A stretch of 6,135 bases of DNA from Acidobacteriaceae bacterium (GTDB lineage: Bacteria > Acidobacteriota > Terriglobia > Bryobacterales > Bryobacteraceae). Where the stretch lies: NCBI GenBank assembly GCA_019246575.1, contig JAFAQG010000706.1:1-6135 (forward strand). Direction: 5' to 3'. The translations under genes and the position numbers were made by a program. The notes beneath the pieces were generated by a model. The model saw only the letters and a list, made by a program, of their open reading frames with translations, was not told the origin of the DNA and did no database searches. This document shows positions 5,058 to 6,135 of the stretch, piece after piece (the stretch's first letter is position 1; the number at the start of each line of letters is the position of its first letter).

Positions 5058-6135
5058 TTAGTGTGCAGTTGCACGTGATATGACTTGCGGCTGCTTTTTC
5101 GCTGCATCGAAGACTACCTTTCCAGCAACGATTGTCTGTTCGGCTTCGATATCTTTGATATCGTCCTCCGGGCAACTCGCGAAATCTTTGGTGATGACAG
5201 CCATGTCGGCGAGCTTGCCTGGCTCGATCGAGCCCACTCGCTTTTCGGCGAACATGAGATACGCGTTGTTTAGCGTCCACATTTTCAACGCCTCGAACCT
5301 GGATATCCGCTGTTCGGGGTGAAGAACGTTGCCGTCGGCCATTTTGCGCGTGATCGCCATCCACATTTCGAAGAACGGATCATACGGGTTCGTGGACTTT
5401 ATCGGATCGAATCGGATCATGTGGTCCGAGCCGCCGCCCACGACTAATCCGGCGTCGAGCAGCGATCGTAACGGCAGAAAGTGTTGCATGCGCTCGGGGC
5501 CGAAGACCGGGGCAATAGCGGGGCCGTCGAAGTACAACCATGCCGGCTGAACATCGAACGCGACATGCAATCTTTTTGCACGCTCGATGGCGCGAGCGTC
5601 GGGAAAGTTCCCGTGAGTTACGGTGAAACGGAGATCCGCAATCGGTTTTGTGCGATTAGCAGCCTCGTAAGCATCGAGGAGAATATCGAGTGCGCCGCCG
5701 CCCGTAACATGCGCGGTCATCTGCCATCCAAGCTCGTCCGCGGTTCGGGCCATCTCGAAGACGTTTTCGCGCGGTACGGAGAGAACGCCGCGATAATCCG
5801 GCTGTACGAACCCATAGATTTGCGTGTGGGGTCCATAGGGTTCGCGCAGGTAAGCTGTGCCGATCAGAATGCCGCCATCGACGACAGCCTTCAAAGAACC
5901 GACACGCAGCCAGTCGTCTCCCCAGCCAGTTACAAATGGAATTTGCTCGATTTCCCGGCGTACGTCGGCAGGCGTCCCTTGCGCCTGGATTAAGTAAGTA
6001 ACATAACTGCGAACTGTTAGGCCGCCGGTGTCATGGAGCTTCTGGTAAGTTCGAAAACCCTCCGGCCCTTCGATGCGATCGATAATACTTGTGATTCCAA
6101 CCGTGTTGTAGCGGTGCAGCATCGCATTGAGCGCC
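5058..6135 (-). CDS. YtcJ-like metal-dependent amidohydrolase, N-terminus outside window
   Basis: The 358 C-terminal residues of an Amidohydrolase_3/YtcJ-type enzyme; the frame is open to the right edge (ALNAMLHRYNTVGITSI...). Members are usually about 530-580 residues, so roughly 200 N-terminal residues are unseen. These include the HxH metal motif and any signal peptide. Visible features, counted from the first ATG at 6122, are GSLKAVVDGG with Lys78 at the position of the conserved family lysine, TAHVTGGGALD with His138, and TVTHGNFPD with His170. They continue with VGGGSDHM with Asp233, TNPYDPFFEMWMAITRK, and the closing composite-domain strand GSIEPGKLADMAVI (297-310). These supply the His and Asp ligands expected of the TIM-barrel metal centre. 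Enzymes of this group hydrolyse amides, formamides or cyclic amides; the substrate is unknown here. It is the upstream partner of the APC permease in an apparent operon, so its product or substrate may be an amino acid or derivative. The promoter is off-window. Confidence 0.88.
   Translation of the reverse strand, partial: ALNAMLHRYNTVGITSIIDRIEGPEGFRTYQKLHDTGGLTVRSYVTYLIQAQGTPADVRREIEQIPFVTGWGDDWLRVGSLKAVVDGGILIGTAYLREPYGPHTQIYGFVQPDYRGVLSVPRENVFEMARTADELGWQMTAHVTGGGALDILLDAYEAANRTKPIADLRFTVTHGNFPDARAIERAKRLHVAFDVQPAWLYFDGPAIAPVFGPERMQHFLPLRSLLDAGLVVGGGSDHMIRFDPIKSTNPYDPFFEMWMAITRKMADGNVLHPEQRISRFEALKMWTLNNAYLMFAEKRVGSIEPGKLADMAVITKDFASCPEDDIKDIEAEQTIVAGKVVFDAAKKQPQVISRATAH

Noticed and set aside
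5050..5364. Open extension of the permease frame upstream to an ATG at 5364, adding 105 residues
   Set aside because: The added residues are rich in Arg, Gly and Ser, have no membrane-protein or family character, and overlap the amidohydrolase coding sequence in a different frame on the same strand.
5496..5513. Near-repeat of the GC-rich segment at 2820-2837 (both read GCCCCGGTYTTCGG on the minus strand)
   Set aside because: Both places encode the peptide A-P-V-F-G in unrelated proteins; shared codon choice explains the similarity and it does not extend further.

Overview
The window looks like a piece of an acidobacterial (Acidobacteriota) chromosome or metagenome contig. This is inferred from protein style only: an Oar-like, carbohydrate-regulatory TonB-dependent receptor C-terminus, a small two-helix membrane protein of a type I associate with this phylum, a secreted dienelactone-hydrolase-like enzyme and a YtcJ-like amidohydrolase, all at moderately high GC. 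There are no RNA genes, CRISPR arrays, transposases or phage genes that I can support.

Layout, left to right. Positions 1-153 hold no gene I can support, only one imperfect inverted repeat. A 91-residue two-helix membrane protein lies on the minus strand (154-429) with a good ribosome binding site. A divergent intergenic stretch (430-684) separates it from a plus-strand secreted alpha/beta hydrolase (685-1899). A minus-strand YqgE/AlgH-family protein carrying an apparent signal peptide (1901-2608) converges on the hydrolase with a single base between the stop codons. Next is the C-terminal half of an IclR-type regulator on the minus strand (2663-3013). It abuts the C-terminal fifth or so of a TonB-dependent receptor on the plus strand (about 3014-3607). 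Finally, a minus-strand pair reads in from the right edge: a YtcJ-like metal-dependent amidohydrolase (5058-6135, N-terminus outside the window) followed after 8 bases by an APC-family amino acid permease (3634-5049).

The functional units are simple. The amidohydrolase and permease are almost certainly co-transcribed and fit uptake plus hydrolysis of an amino-acid-like or N-acylated compound; the substrate cannot be read from sequence. The hydrolase is probably a stand-alone exported esterase.

The most notable thing is the breakpoint near 3010-3036. Two unrelated genes in opposite orientation each lose their N-terminal part at the same place, and the retained parts are free of frameshifts. 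This means either a recent deletion or inversion, or a chimeric assembly join. I did not find convincing evidence of a new multi-gene system. The other points worth following up are the apparently exported YqgE homologue and the uncharacterised small membrane protein.
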